Notes: generated by a model from the letters alone, not told the origin. A stretch of DNA of 64,000 nucleotides from Roseovarius sp. MMSF_3281 (GCF_030733685.1 NZ_JASHIM010000013.1:1-64000), one strand, 5' to 3'; numbered from the stretch's first letter, positions 25,950 through 34,802 are shown. A program made the numbers and translations.

Positions 25950-27398
25950 TCAAATCCTCAGAAGGCGGTCCATCATGGTATTGATCGTCTCGATCAGGCG
26001 GGCATTGGCGGCATAGGCCTGTTCGACCTGCAGCAGGCGCTGCATCTGGTCATCGCTGTCGACGGCGTTGCGCGCCGCCATATCGGACAGCTCCGAATGG
26101 CGCGCATTGGCAAAAGTCAGAGACTGATCCTGCGACAAACGCTCTTGCCCGATCCGCGAGACAAGCGCACCGATGTGGCCCGACAAATCCCGCTGTGTCG
26201 CCCCAAGCCCGCCCGAGGCCATGCTTTCGGGGTCCGCCAGGGCATTGACCATTGCCTGCAAAAGGCTGCTGTCTCCGGCCGGGCCGGGCCCCGCCGCGCC
26301 CAGGCCGTCGCGCAACCGCCATGCCGCGCCGCCTTGTCCGGGGTCGGCTTGGGCGTTGAGGGCGATGCGCCCGGCAAGGCCCACTTCCCCGGTCGCGTCA
26401 AAGGCGGCGCCCGCATCGGTGAACAACCCGGGATCGCCCGGGCTTAAACCCGGGTCCGGGCCGGGGGCCTCAAATCGCGTGATCAGGTCACGCGCCACCG
26501 CGTCCAGATCGCGTTGCGCCTCCACGGCCACCCCATCGCGCAGCTCGAACAGCGCGGACAGGCGGCCACCGCCGACAGGGCTGTTTGGCCCGCGCGGCTC
26601 TACCGCCACGCCGTTGATCGTCAACCCCGACAACAGGCCGTTATCGCCGGTCATATGGGGGGCCACGACATTCGATTCGGTGAACTCCAGCCTGGCCACC
26701 GTCCCATCCAGAAGGATCGCCCCCCCGGTGGTGAAAACAGCAATCGCGCCATTGTCGCGCGGCACACTGCGGATCGGCACCACCTCGGACAGTTGCGCCA
26801 GAAGCTGATCGCCCTGGTCCAGAAGCCCCGCCGTCACATGGCCCGATGTCGTGGCCGACACCACGGTACGATTGATGCGCTGAAGCTGCTCCAGGGCGGT
26901 ATTGACCTGCTCGACCGCCTGCGCAATCTCGCCATCCGCCCGGGCCCGCGCGGTCTGGATCGCACCCGAGGCGGCATCCAGCGCCCCAACCACTTCGCCC
27001 GCACGGGCAATTGCCGCGCTCAGCCGGTTGTCGTCCTCGGGCCTGGTGGCGGCCGTCACAAGGCTGGCCTCGAATGCGGCCATCCGCCCGGGCAGGGATT
27101 GCGCCTCGCCCGGAAGGCCGATGGCACGCTCGACCCCCTTCAGGAAATCGGCCTTTGTCCAGGCCTCTGCCCGCTCTCCCGCCGACAGCATCATATCGGC
27201 GGCAAGGGCCTGATCCACGTGCCGTTGAATACCTTCGACCCGCACACCGCCGGTGGTGTTGCGCGCCGAAAGGCTGACCTCGCGCGTGGCATACCCTTCG
27301 GTCAGGGCATTGGCGAGGTTGCCCGAGATCACCTGCGCGGTGCGCGATGTGGCCGATAGCCCGCTCAGCGCATTGTTAAGGGCGGTCGATATACCCAT
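25950..27398 (-). CDS. flgK: Hook-filament junction protein FlgK
   Basis: A 482-residue HAP1 protein. The N-terminus (GISTALNNALSGLSATSRTAQVISGNLANALTEGY) and the C-terminus (LLQVEQAYAANARLIETINTMMDRLLRI) are the FlgK hallmarks; the middle is variable. It is shorter than enterobacterial FlgK, as usual for alphaproteobacteria. It lies 37 bases after flgE in the same operon. Confidence 0.95.
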   Translation of the reverse strand: MGISTALNNALSGLSATSRTAQVISGNLANALTEGYATREVSLSARNTTGGVRVEGIQRHVDQALAADMMLSAGERAEAWTKADFLKGVERAIGLPGEAQSLPGRMAAFEASLVTAATRPEDDNRLSAAIARAGEVVGALDAASGAIQTARARADGEIAQAVEQVNTALEQLQRINRTVVSATTSGHVTAGLLDQGDQLLAQLSEVVPIRSVPRDNGAIAVFTTGGAILLDGTVARLEFTESNVVAPHMTGDNGLLSGLTINGVAVEPRGPNSPVGGGRLSALFELRDGVAVEAQRDLDAVARDLITRFEAPGPDPGLSPGDPGLFTDAGAAFDATGEVGLAGRIALNAQADPGQGGAAWRLRDGLGAAGPGPAGDSSLLQAMVNALADPESMASGGLGATQRDLSGHIGALVSRIGQERLSQDQSLTFANARHSELSDMAARNAVDSDDQMQRLLQVEQAYAANARLIETINTMMDRLLRI

Positions 27399-27435
27399 GC
27401 CTATGGTCTCCTTATCAAGGGGTCAGGCGGTGCGC

Positions 27436-28737
27436 TTACCGCTTGATGTTGGTGGTTTCCTGCAACATCTCATCGACGGTCTGGATCACCTTGGCGTTCG
27501 AGGAATAGGCCCGCTGCGTCTGGATCATATCGGTCAACTCCCCGGCGACATCGGTGGCCGACTCCTCCAGCGCGAAAGACACCACATCACCGGTCGGGCC
27601 ATCCCCGGCATCCCAAAGGAAGAAGGATCCGCTTTCAGGCGACGGCAGGTAGGTTTGCTGATCCATGGCCACCATCCCGTTGGGATTGGGCAGATCGACC
27701 AGCGGCACCTGATAGATGATCCGCGTGGTCCCGGTGTCGAATGAGGCATGAACAAAGCCGTTCTCGTCCACCTCCGCCGAGGTCATGCTGCCCACGGGTG
27801 AGCCGTTCCTGGACATCGACATCGGGGCGAAACTGTCCGATAGCTGGGTCATCCCGTCGCGGGCCCCCAACTGCCCGATGTTGATCTCCATCGGCCCGCC
27901 CGCCACGTTGACGATCAGGTTGCCCGTGGCCGCGTCATAGGCCCCGCCAGTGCTGGCGCTGACGCTTTGCAATGTGCCCCCCGAGGGGCGCGCATTGTCG
28001 AATTGCAGGGTATATTCCCCGATCACCGCCCCGCCCTGGGCCGAATCCGTCAGGGTCATGGTCCATTCGTTGGACGACCCCGAGGCCGGCACCGTTGGCG
28101 TGAATTCGATCAGGATATTCTCGGATTTTCCAAGGTTGTCATAGTACTCGACCGGCAGTTGTTGCGGCGTACCGCTCGCTCCTGCCGCGGTACCCGTCGC
28201 CGGAAGGTTCACACCAAGGTCAAGCGCCGTCGTGGGTTCCCCGGTCAACTGGTTGACGTTGATCTGCACCGGCTCCAGCCCATCGCTGGTATCACGCGGA
28301 AAGGCCGGGATCGTGCCGTCGGGGTTGGCGGGCCATCCCATAAGAACAAGGCCCGATTCCGTGCGCAAACGCCCCTCGGAATCGGTGCGGAACGATCCGG
28401 TGGTGGTCAGCATCATCTGCGCATTGCCATTGCCCACTTCCACCTCGCTGGCCGCCGCCACGGGAAGCATACCGCGCCCACGCACCGCAAGGTCGGTGGG
28501 GTTCGATGTGGGCACAAGTGACCCGCGTTCATCGATCAACCGCTGCGTCCCGGCCCGGACACCACCGGCCGAATAGCTGCCGCCATTCGACGAGATCACA
28601 AGCGATTGGAAATCGGCCTCGACCCGTTTGTAGCCATAGGTGGCCGAATTGGCGATATTGTCGGAAATCGCGGCAAGGCGCGTTGCATTCGCGCTCAAAC
28701 CCGCCACACCGGCATTCAACGAGGAAGAAATAGTCAT
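27436..28737 (-). CDS. flgE: Flagellar hook protein FlgE
   Basis: A 433-residue hook protein starting MTISSSLNAGVAGLSANATRL with the signature SDNIANSATYGYKRVEADF and ending QTQRAYSSNAKVIQTVDEML. The ATG at 28737 has an AAAGG site seven bases upstream; longer in-frame starts to 28794 would add 19 residues not found in hook proteins. The middle carries acidic, Gly/Ser-rich hook-surface sequence. A CtrA-like box lies in the 92-base gap before it. Confidence 0.96.
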   Translation of the reverse strand: MTISSSLNAGVAGLSANATRLAAISDNIANSATYGYKRVEADFQSLVISSNGGSYSAGGVRAGTQRLIDERGSLVPTSNPTDLAVRGRGMLPVAAASEVEVGNGNAQMMLTTTGSFRTDSEGRLRTESGLVLMGWPANPDGTIPAFPRDTSDGLEPVQINVNQLTGEPTTALDLGVNLPATGTAAGASGTPQQLPVEYYDNLGKSENILIEFTPTVPASGSSNEWTMTLTDSAQGGAVIGEYTLQFDNARPSGGTLQSVSASTGGAYDAATGNLIVNVAGGPMEINIGQLGARDGMTQLSDSFAPMSMSRNGSPVGSMTSAEVDENGFVHASFDTGTTRIIYQVPLVDLPNPNGMVAMDQQTYLPSPESGSFFLWDAGDGPTGDVVSFALEESATDVAGELTDMIQTQRAYSSNAKVIQTVDEMLQETTNIKR

Positions 28738-28794
28738 GGATACGCCTTTCTGCTGCATCGACAGGAGTCGGGCACCAGATGTAAGGCGTTCCAT

Positions 28795-28809
28795 TTAACA
28801 GCGGCCTAA
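28795..28809. promoter_or_regulatory. CtrA-type box before flgE
   Basis: TTAA (28795-28798), seven bases, CTAA (28806-28809), 57 bases upstream of the flgE start and between motB and flgE. One mismatch from TTAA-N7-TTAA. It suggests flgE-flgK-flgL-flgI has its own promoter. Confidence 0.4.
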
Positions 28810-28829
28810 CAGATAAAATGCCGCCTATT

Positions 28830-29705
28830 TCAATCGCTGTCCGACCGCAGAAAGATCACCTCGATCCGATTGTTGCGGATCGCCATGGGGTTGCGCACCG
28901 CCGGTTCCCTGTCGGCATGGCCCGTGACCCGCTGTATCCGGTCAGGGGCCAGCCCACGATCCTGCAAAAGCTGTCGCATCGCATTGGCACGCTCGGCGGA
29001 TAACTCCCAAACAGGGTTATACGCCAAAACGACCGGCGCGGCACGAATATGCCCTTCCACCGCCACGCCGTTTTGCACCAATGCGCCCGCCTCGTTCAGG
29101 AGACCCGCGATCTGGTACAAAAGGTCCGTGGGCTCGGCCGTGCCTGCCTTGAAAAGCTCTGCGCCCGGCAAATCGAATATCTCGATCAGCAATCCCTCGT
29201 CGGTCAAACGCGTGAGGATATGCCGCCGCGTCTTGCGCGAGATCGTGCTTTCCCCGGCCTTGCCGCTAAGCATATCGTCCAGCGTCTCAAGGTCACTGTC
29301 CGGTTTGGCCTCGGGCGTTTTCACGGCATCGCTTTTCTCGGCCCCTTTGACCGCCACGCCCATCTCGCCCCGCGCTTGTTGCGATTCGGTCGGGCGCCGG
29401 TTCGTGGCGCCGGTGCCATTCTGCGGCAGGGCCTCTTCCGAGAACACGCTTTCGCCCCCGAAATTACCATCACCGCCCCCCGATATCCGGTTGATCGGAA
29501 TCGTCGGGCTAAAGTAATCCGCAATGCCTTTTCGTTGTTTTTCCGTCGTCGCGTTCAGCAGCCACATCAAAAGAAAGAACGCCATCATGGCGGTCACGAA
29601 ATCGGCATAGGCAACCTTCCACGCCCCGCCGTGATGACCATTGCCAACCGTGACCTTCTTTCGTTTGATGATGACCGGCGCGGCGTTACCACCCGGCGCG
29701 CTCAT
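28830..29705 (-). CDS. motB: Flagellar motor stator protein MotB
   Basis: A 291-residue protein with the MotB membrane segment and channel aspartate (WKVAYADFVTAMMAFFLLMWLL), a Ser/Pro/Lys-rich linker, and a C-terminal OmpA-type peptidoglycan-binding domain (ELSAERANAMRQLLQDRGL, VTGHADREP). The proton-carrying Asp is in AYADF. The ATG at 29705 sits eight bases after AAAGG; two GTG codons just upstream are alternatives. It lies apart from motA, upstream of the hook genes. Confidence 0.95.
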   Translation of the reverse strand: MSAPGGNAAPVIIKRKKVTVGNGHHGGAWKVAYADFVTAMMAFFLLMWLLNATTEKQRKGIADYFSPTIPINRISGGGDGNFGGESVFSEEALPQNGTGATNRRPTESQQARGEMGVAVKGAEKSDAVKTPEAKPDSDLETLDDMLSGKAGESTISRKTRRHILTRLTDEGLLIEIFDLPGAELFKAGTAEPTDLLYQIAGLLNEAGALVQNGVAVEGHIRAAPVVLAYNPVWELSAERANAMRQLLQDRGLAPDRIQRVTGHADREPAVRNPMAIRNNRIEVIFLRSDSD

Positions 29706-29751
29706 CTTCACCACCTTTCTCTCACCCGGGGGCAGGGATATCAGGCGGGCA

Positions 29752-29782
29752 TTAATGGCCGCTTAACATTTACAATTGTTAA
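29752..29782. promoter_or_regulatory. Perfect CtrA box before motB
   Basis: TTAA (29752-29755), seven bases, TTAA (29763-29766): an exact match to TTAA-N7-TTAA. A third TTAA half-site follows at 29779-29782. The site is 47 bases upstream of the motB start, the expected place for CtrA activation of a minus-strand promoter. Confidence 0.6.
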
Positions 29783-29794
29783 GACTTTGGCGTT

Positions 29795-29874
29795 TCGTAC
29801 GACTCGTACGATCATCTTCCAGACCCCTGCGGTTTTCGTACGAAAACCGGCGGTCGGTCGTACGACTCGTACGA
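29795..29874. repeat. Five-copy TCGTACGA palindrome array upstream of motB
   Basis: The 8-bp palindrome TCGTACGA occurs at 29795, 29804, 29836, 29858 and 29867. The outer copies form two tandem pairs with nine-base spacing; the middle copy is the core of a perfect 18-bp palindrome (29831-29848). The array fills the space between the exonuclease-fusion stop codon (29878) and the motB CtrA box. Regular spacing and exact repetition suggest binding sites for an unknown regulator. Confidence 0.65.
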
Positions 29875-29877
29875 AAA

Positions 29878-31932
29878 TCAGTAATCCTGCGCCTTGCGGA
29901 TTTTGGTCATCCTTTGTCCGGCGGCAATGGCATCGCCAAGGGTGTGAATCCCGGCCGCCTGCATCACCCCGATCATCTGCAGGAACACCTCTGCCGTCGC
30001 CATGGCATCGCCCAGCGCGGTGTGCCGCAATTCCGGCGATATTGTCACGCCGAACCGTTCGGCCAAGGCATCCAAGGTATGCTCGCCCGTATGTTCGTAA
30101 AGTGCCGCAGACAGAAGAACGGTACATAGAACCGGGTGGTCAAACTGTTGCCCGATCACGGGTTCATCGCGCCTGAGAAAGGCCATATCGAAGGGCGCGT
30201 TATGGGCAACAAGCACGCCGCCCTCGCAATACCTATGAAACGCCTTCCCTGCCGCCACGATATCTGGGGCCTCGGTGACCATATCATCGCTGATGCCATG
30301 CACCTTGGTCGAGGTCGGCGGGATCGGGCAACCGGGGTTGACCAGCGTGTCGAACACCTCTCCCCGCAGGATACGCCCATTGACGATCCGAACGCCCGCA
30401 ATCTGCACGATCCTGTCTCCGCCGCTGGGCGCAAGGCCCGTTGTCTCGGTGTCGAAGACAACAAACGACAGATCCGAAAGCTTCCGCTCGGCGATCTCGC
30501 CAACATTCGTCGGCAAGTTGAAGTCATAGAACTCGGGCCGCACATCTCCCGCGGCCAGGGAAGGCGCGCCCGACGCGTCGAGTGGAAGCACGATGCGATG
30601 CCCGTAACCCCCTGTTTCTGACCAGATTTCCGTGCGATGCCCTTCCACGACATCGCGCCCCGAATAAGCGCCATAGCTTTCCGACAAGGGCTGTTTCAGC
30701 CATGTCTCAAGGTCGCTTTCACGGACCTCGGTGCCTTGCCATTGCACGCTTAGCCAGACCTCGGCGCCATGTCGTTCGGCCCGCAAGGCAAACTCATCGC
30801 GCCCCGCGTCCTGCGACAGGCCCTGCACGACGCGGGCCATGACCTCCATGATGGCAAAGCCATCACACCGCAGGAAATGCGCGCCACCCTCGGTTTTCAC
30901 GGGCAGGTCAACACGCGCCTTCAGCCCTTCAAGGATGTCATCCGCCGCCACTCTGGACATCGGCCAATGGCGTGTGGTGATTTGCGCATGCCGGGCATCA
31001 ACCTCACGCAGGCAATTGAAAAGGCGCGATAATTCTTCGTTCATCGCGGCATCGAAGGTGGCCCGCGTTTTGGGCGGAATATCCGCGTCCGACTGCAAGA
31101 CATCCAGAACCGCACCAATCGCCGCCGCCGGGCGACGGACTTCTTCCATCAGCGTGTTGAACAGGTGGTCCCGCTCGGCATGGGCCTGCAAATCCTCGGT
31201 CGCGTCATGGAAAATCAGGACATGACCCAAACGGTCCTCCCCCGACAAAACCGGGCTCACCCGCCCCAACAAGAAGCGTTCGCCATCCGTTGTCGGCACA
31301 AGGAAACTTTCGGCCTCCGAATGGCCCCGCGCCAGGTTTCTGTCCAAACGCTCAATCGCGTGGTTCAAGGGGTCCAATCTTATGTACGCGCGCAATGGCC
31401 GGTCCAACCCCAGATCGCCCAGCAAATCCTCGGCCGCGCGGTTGAACAGCATCAGGCGGTTGTCAGGCGTCACCACCACGACCCCTTCGGCCAAATCCCG
31501 CAGCAAGGCCTCGAACAGGGCCTTTTCGCGCGCCAGGCGGTCGGTTTCGCGCGCAACGGCGCGTTCCTGTGCCTCGCGGGCTTCGGAAAGGGCTTCGTGA
31601 ATGGCCCGCGCCGCCGGGGCCAAGGCCCCCAGATAGCGGGCCTGTTCCTCGTCTATCCCGGCCCCGACATCGGCCCGCGCCCGGGTATTCAAATCCGAGG
31701 CCAGCCCAAGGATCGGGTGTGCCACGTTCTCATCGAAAAGGTAACCGATCCAGGCGGTTAACCCCAGGATACCAAACCCCGCCGCAAGCCCGGCCAGGAC
31801 ATAACCATCGACCGGCCCGCCATTGCGACCATAGCCAAGCCACAGGGCACCGATCAGGATCGCAACGCCCCCAAGGCCAAGCGCCGCGAAGAACAATGCA
31901 AAGCGCAATCGCAATCCAAAACGCTCACGCAT
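29878..31932 (-). CDS. Membrane PAS / degenerate histidine kinase fused to a DEDDh 3'-5' exonuclease
   Basis: A 684-residue fusion. Two membrane helices lie near residues 8-33 and 43-66, followed by a coiled linker (85-135), a PAS-like domain (about 138-245), a HisKA-like helix pair (252-315), a decayed ATPase-like domain (320-452), and a DnaQ-type exonuclease (488-660). Exonuclease motifs look complete: D494 and E496 (FDTETTG), D582 (HNAPFD) and H637/D642 (HTALGD). At the kinase H-box the sequence is EEVRRPAAAI, with Glu263 where the phospho-accepting His should be, and the N and G boxes are not recognisable. So the nuclease should be active and the kinase should not. Its ATG overlaps the response-regulator end by eight bases. 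The substrate, DNA or RNA, is unknown. Confidence 0.85.
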   Translation of the reverse strand: MRERFGLRLRFALFFAALGLGGVAILIGALWLGYGRNGGPVDGYVLAGLAAGFGILGLTAWIGYLFDENVAHPILGLASDLNTRARADVGAGIDEEQARYLGALAPAARAIHEALSEAREAQERAVARETDRLAREKALFEALLRDLAEGVVVVTPDNRLMLFNRAAEDLLGDLGLDRPLRAYIRLDPLNHAIERLDRNLARGHSEAESFLVPTTDGERFLLGRVSPVLSGEDRLGHVLIFHDATEDLQAHAERDHLFNTLMEEVRRPAAAIGAVLDVLQSDADIPPKTRATFDAAMNEELSRLFNCLREVDARHAQITTRHWPMSRVAADDILEGLKARVDLPVKTEGGAHFLRCDGFAIMEVMARVVQGLSQDAGRDEFALRAERHGAEVWLSVQWQGTEVRESDLETWLKQPLSESYGAYSGRDVVEGHRTEIWSETGGYGHRIVLPLDASGAPSLAAGDVRPEFYDFNLPTNVGEIAERKLSDLSFVVFDTETTGLAPSGGDRIVQIAGVRIVNGRILRGEVFDTLVNPGCPIPPTSTKVHGISDDMVTEAPDIVAAGKAFHRYCEGGVLVAHNAPFDMAFLRRDEPVIGQQFDHPVLCTVLLSAALYEHTGEHTLDALAERFGVTISPELRHTALGDAMATAEVFLQMIGVMQAAGIHTLGDAIAAGQRMTKIRKAQDY

Positions 31933-32308
31933 TGGAGGGCTTTTCCAGCAGGGTCTTGATACGGTTGGTCAGGTCCGACGTGGCAAAGGGCTTGGTCATG
32001 AAATCATCGGCCCCAAGCGCCATGCCCTTGCGCCGCTCCACCTCGCCGCCACGGGCGGTCATCATCAGAACCTTGATATTTGCCAGCCTCGCGTCACGAC
32101 GGATGGATTGGCAAATCTCATATCCCGAACTGCCCGGAAGCATGACATCCAACACCACCAGATCGGGGTGATCCTTGACAATCGCCTCCATCGCCCGGGT
32201 GCCATCCGCAATCCGTTTCAGGGTATATCCCTGCCGCGCGATCAGGTGCTCAAGGGCAAGGGCGATATTGTCCTCGTCCTCCACCAGCAATACTTTCTTC
32301 CCCTCCAT
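31925..32308 (-). CDS. Single-domain response regulator
   Basis: A 127-residue receiver domain with no output domain. The acidic pair E10/D11, phospho-acceptor Asp54 (VVLDVMLPG), Thr84 and Lys106 (MTKPF) are all present, so phosphorylation should be possible. The ATG at 32308 follows a GGGAGG site; upstream in-frame residues lie in the preceding gene. The neighbouring kinase-like protein lacks the phospho-donor His, so its phosphate must come from another kinase or a small donor. Confidence 0.9.
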   Translation of the reverse strand: MEGKKVLLVEDEDNIALALEHLIARQGYTLKRIADGTRAMEAIVKDHPDLVVLDVMLPGSSGYEICQSIRRDARLANIKVLMMTARGGEVERRKGMALGADDFMTKPFATSDLTNRIKTLLEKPSNA

Positions 32309-32328
32309 CGCTCCGGCCTCCCTCCGGC

Positions 32329-32838
32329 TCAATCGGTGCAGACCGCACCGTAAATCGGATCCGCCCGCGTCACCGGCAACCATTTGGCCGCCTCCTCGGG
32401 ATCGGCAAGCGCCGCTTCGGTCGCAAGCGCGCGGGCCGGGTCATCACAACGGACCAGTTCCATCACCTTCCCCGGCGCCTGCCACCGTTCGAACAAATAC
32501 AGATCGACAAGCCGCGCGCCTTGAACTGAATCATTTTCGCGGATTGCCGCGACATCCGCGGCCATGATGCGTGTCGTCTGGGGCACAACATAGGTCCAGG
32601 GCTTCCAGAAACGCGATACCTCGACGGTGTCGATCACCTCGACCCCCTCGGGCAGGGCCGCCTTGGTTCGGCCTGCCCAACTGTATTCCGACCAGATGGC
32701 AAAGCCGATCATGGTCACACCCGCCGCCACCGGCATGACCCATTTCGGCAAACGGTTGCCCGTCACCATGTTGATCACCAAGACAACGCCGGCAGCCGCG
32801 AACCCGGCAACAAAACTGGCTATTAGTTCCATGAACAT
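32329..32838 (-). CDS. Small membrane protein of unknown function
   Basis: A 169-residue protein with two N-terminal membrane helices (about residues 4-25 and 33-50) and a soluble C-terminal region containing FWKPWTYVVPQTTRIMAADV and Trp-rich segments. It lies six bases after the nucleotidyltransferase-like gene and 20 bases before the response regulator, so it belongs to the same operon. I do not recognise a named family. Start could also be the ATG at 32832. Confidence 0.65.
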   Translation of the reverse strand: MFMELIASFVAGFAAAGVVLVINMVTGNRLPKWVMPVAAGVTMIGFAIWSEYSWAGRTKAALPEGVEVIDTVEVSRFWKPWTYVVPQTTRIMAADVAAIRENDSVQGARLVDLYLFERWQAPGKVMELVRCDDPARALATEAALADPEEAAKWLPVTRADPIYGAVCTD

Positions 32839-32844
32839 CGCGAT

Positions 32845-34686
32845 TTACCCCAATGCGCCTTTGCCCTGCCCGACCGCCGATTGCATGGTCTTGATCACCA
32901 TGAAGGCATCGCGCAGATGGTTGCGTTCCAACTCCGAAAGCGCCCCGGGCGCCATGAAATTATCGGGGCTTTCCCCATTCCTGATCTGCATGGCCTGATG
33001 GCGCAGGCGGGTTTCCGCGATCAGCTCGTAAGCATCCAACAGGTCATGCGCGCCCGATTGGGAAATCACGCCCCTTTCGCGGGCCTCTTCGATCCGATCA
33101 AGCGTATTCACCGCCTCGAACCCGCCCTGCAAGGCATAGATCCGGCCCAGATCCACCACCGGCACCACGCCGGAAAGCTTCAGGTCCACCATGTTCTTGT
33201 GCTCCCCCGACCGGATCAGGGCAAAACCCCGGAACAGGTTCAAAGGCGGCGTATGCTTGAGCGAGTTGGAAATCATATGCGCCACGAAGATCGAATTCTT
33301 CTGCGCCATTGCAAGGGTTGCGGCCTGCATATCCTCGAAAAGGGTTTCATCCCCGGCAATCGGGCGCAGATCGAACATGACCGAGGCCAGCATTTGCGCC
33401 TCGTTGTCGGGCTGTGCGATCCAGCCTTTGAAGTACTCCTGCCAGACCCGGCGGGGTTGGCGCCAACGCGGGTTGGTGGCCATCATGTCGCCGGGGCAAT
33501 AGATGAACCCACAGGTATTCAGCCCATCACTGACAAACTGTGCCAGCCGGGCGAAATAGGCGTCATGCTCGGGCGTCATGTCATCGTGCAGGATCAGGCA
33601 ATTGTCCTGATCCGATAGCCCGGTCTGTTCGCGCCGGCCCTGGCTTCCACAGGCCAGCCATAGATAGGGCACCGGCGCAGGGCCAAGCTTTTCCTCGCCC
33701 AGAACCAGCAAACGCCGGGTGATCGCATCGGTGATATCGGTGATCCGCCGCGTGACCGCCTGCGGCCGGGTGCCCGCGCTTACCAGTTGCGACAAAAGCT
33801 CCGGCACACGGTGCATCACCTGCGCCATGGTCTCGGCATCATCGGCCTGCACGATATCGGCGATCATGTGGCTGGCCGTGGCGGCCTGTCGGCGGAACAG
33901 GTCGGTCTTGCCGATCATCCCCACGATACGGCCCCGGGATTCCACGGGCAGGTGGTTGATCCCGTGGTCCGACATCATCATCAAGGCATCCAGCCCAAGG
34001 GCATCGGGCGCGATTGTCATCGGCTTGGGCGTCATCACCTGCGCCACGGGGATATCCCCGGTCAGGCCCTCGGCCAAGACCTTGTTGGTCATGTCATGCA
34101 CGGTGACAATGCCGGTCAGCGCCGTATCCTCCATCACCAGAACCGAGGAAATCTTCTTGTCGCGCATCACCCGCGCCACATCTGTCACGCTGTTGGTTTC
34201 CGGGCAGGTCACCGGCGTTTGTGCCATCAGGTCCGCAACCTGCAAGGCGGTCAGGCCCGTCGCGTAAGGGCCTTCATCCCGCTCCCCGTCGGCAGGGGCA
34301 GAGCGGCCGAACCAAGCCGACAGGTCTTCACTACTTTCCAAGGCGGTCAGGAACACCTTGGCCGGGATCAAGATAAGCTGACTGTCCTCGGTCACCCGCG
34401 CGGTCAGCATGGCCCGCCCGTCTCGCAACAGGCCCCGCTCCCCCATGATATCGCCCGGGCCCCGCTGCGAAATCAGGTCGGCGTTGCTCGACTCGATATC
34501 CAGCATGCCGCGCTCCACAAGGTATAACCCCTCAAGCGGCCCACCTTCCTTGAACAAAACCGTCCCGGCAGGGGCGGTGATGCGACTGGCCGCTTTGGCA
34601 AGCGATCGGCGCTTGGCCTCGGACAGCATGTCGAAAGGGGCGTTATGGGTCAGAACATGCAGAATCTCTGCGGGGCTTTCGGCCAT
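32845..34686 (-). CDS. cNMP-binding / CBS pair / DUF294 nucleotidyltransferase-like protein
   Basis: A 613-residue cytoplasmic protein with a cyclic-nucleotide-binding fold (about 18-125), two CBS motifs (about 150-270), and a DUF294 nucleotidyltransferase domain whose core GSQGRRE (347-353) and D359/D361 match the GS...GR...D-x-D pattern. The remaining third is helical. Proteins of this type are regularly encoded beside VC_2705-type symporters, and the symporter is the neighbour here. It likely senses nucleotide state and modifies a protein or nucleotide partner; the actual substrate is unknown. Confidence 0.88.
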   Translation of the reverse strand: MAESPAEILHVLTHNAPFDMLSEAKRRSLAKAASRITAPAGTVLFKEGGPLEGLYLVERGMLDIESSNADLISQRGPGDIMGERGLLRDGRAMLTARVTEDSQLILIPAKVFLTALESSEDLSAWFGRSAPADGERDEGPYATGLTALQVADLMAQTPVTCPETNSVTDVARVMRDKKISSVLVMEDTALTGIVTVHDMTNKVLAEGLTGDIPVAQVMTPKPMTIAPDALGLDALMMMSDHGINHLPVESRGRIVGMIGKTDLFRRQAATASHMIADIVQADDAETMAQVMHRVPELLSQLVSAGTRPQAVTRRITDITDAITRRLLVLGEEKLGPAPVPYLWLACGSQGRREQTGLSDQDNCLILHDDMTPEHDAYFARLAQFVSDGLNTCGFIYCPGDMMATNPRWRQPRRVWQEYFKGWIAQPDNEAQMLASVMFDLRPIAGDETLFEDMQAATLAMAQKNSIFVAHMISNSLKHTPPLNLFRGFALIRSGEHKNMVDLKLSGVVPVVDLGRIYALQGGFEAVNTLDRIEEARERGVISQSGAHDLLDAYELIAETRLRHQAMQIRNGESPDNFMAPGALSELERNHLRDAFMVIKTMQSAVGQGKGALG

Positions 34687-34768
34687 GCAAGTGGCTCCTG
34701 TCGGATGGGGATAAACTATCTGTCAAAAAGACATCGCCCGTCTATGCAAAATAGCATGGGCAAGGATG

Positions 34769-34791
34769 AAGGGGCGCCATTGGCGCCCCTT
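34769..34791 (-). terminator. Hairpin after the symporter gene
   Basis: A perfect 10-bp stem (34769-34778 with 34782-34791) with a three-base loop begins 12 bases after the symporter stop on the minus strand. No T-run follows. It separates the symporter unit from the nucleotidyltransferase operon, probably attenuating rather than blocking read-through. Confidence 0.55.
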
Positions 34792-34802
34792 GCAATACCG
34801 TT

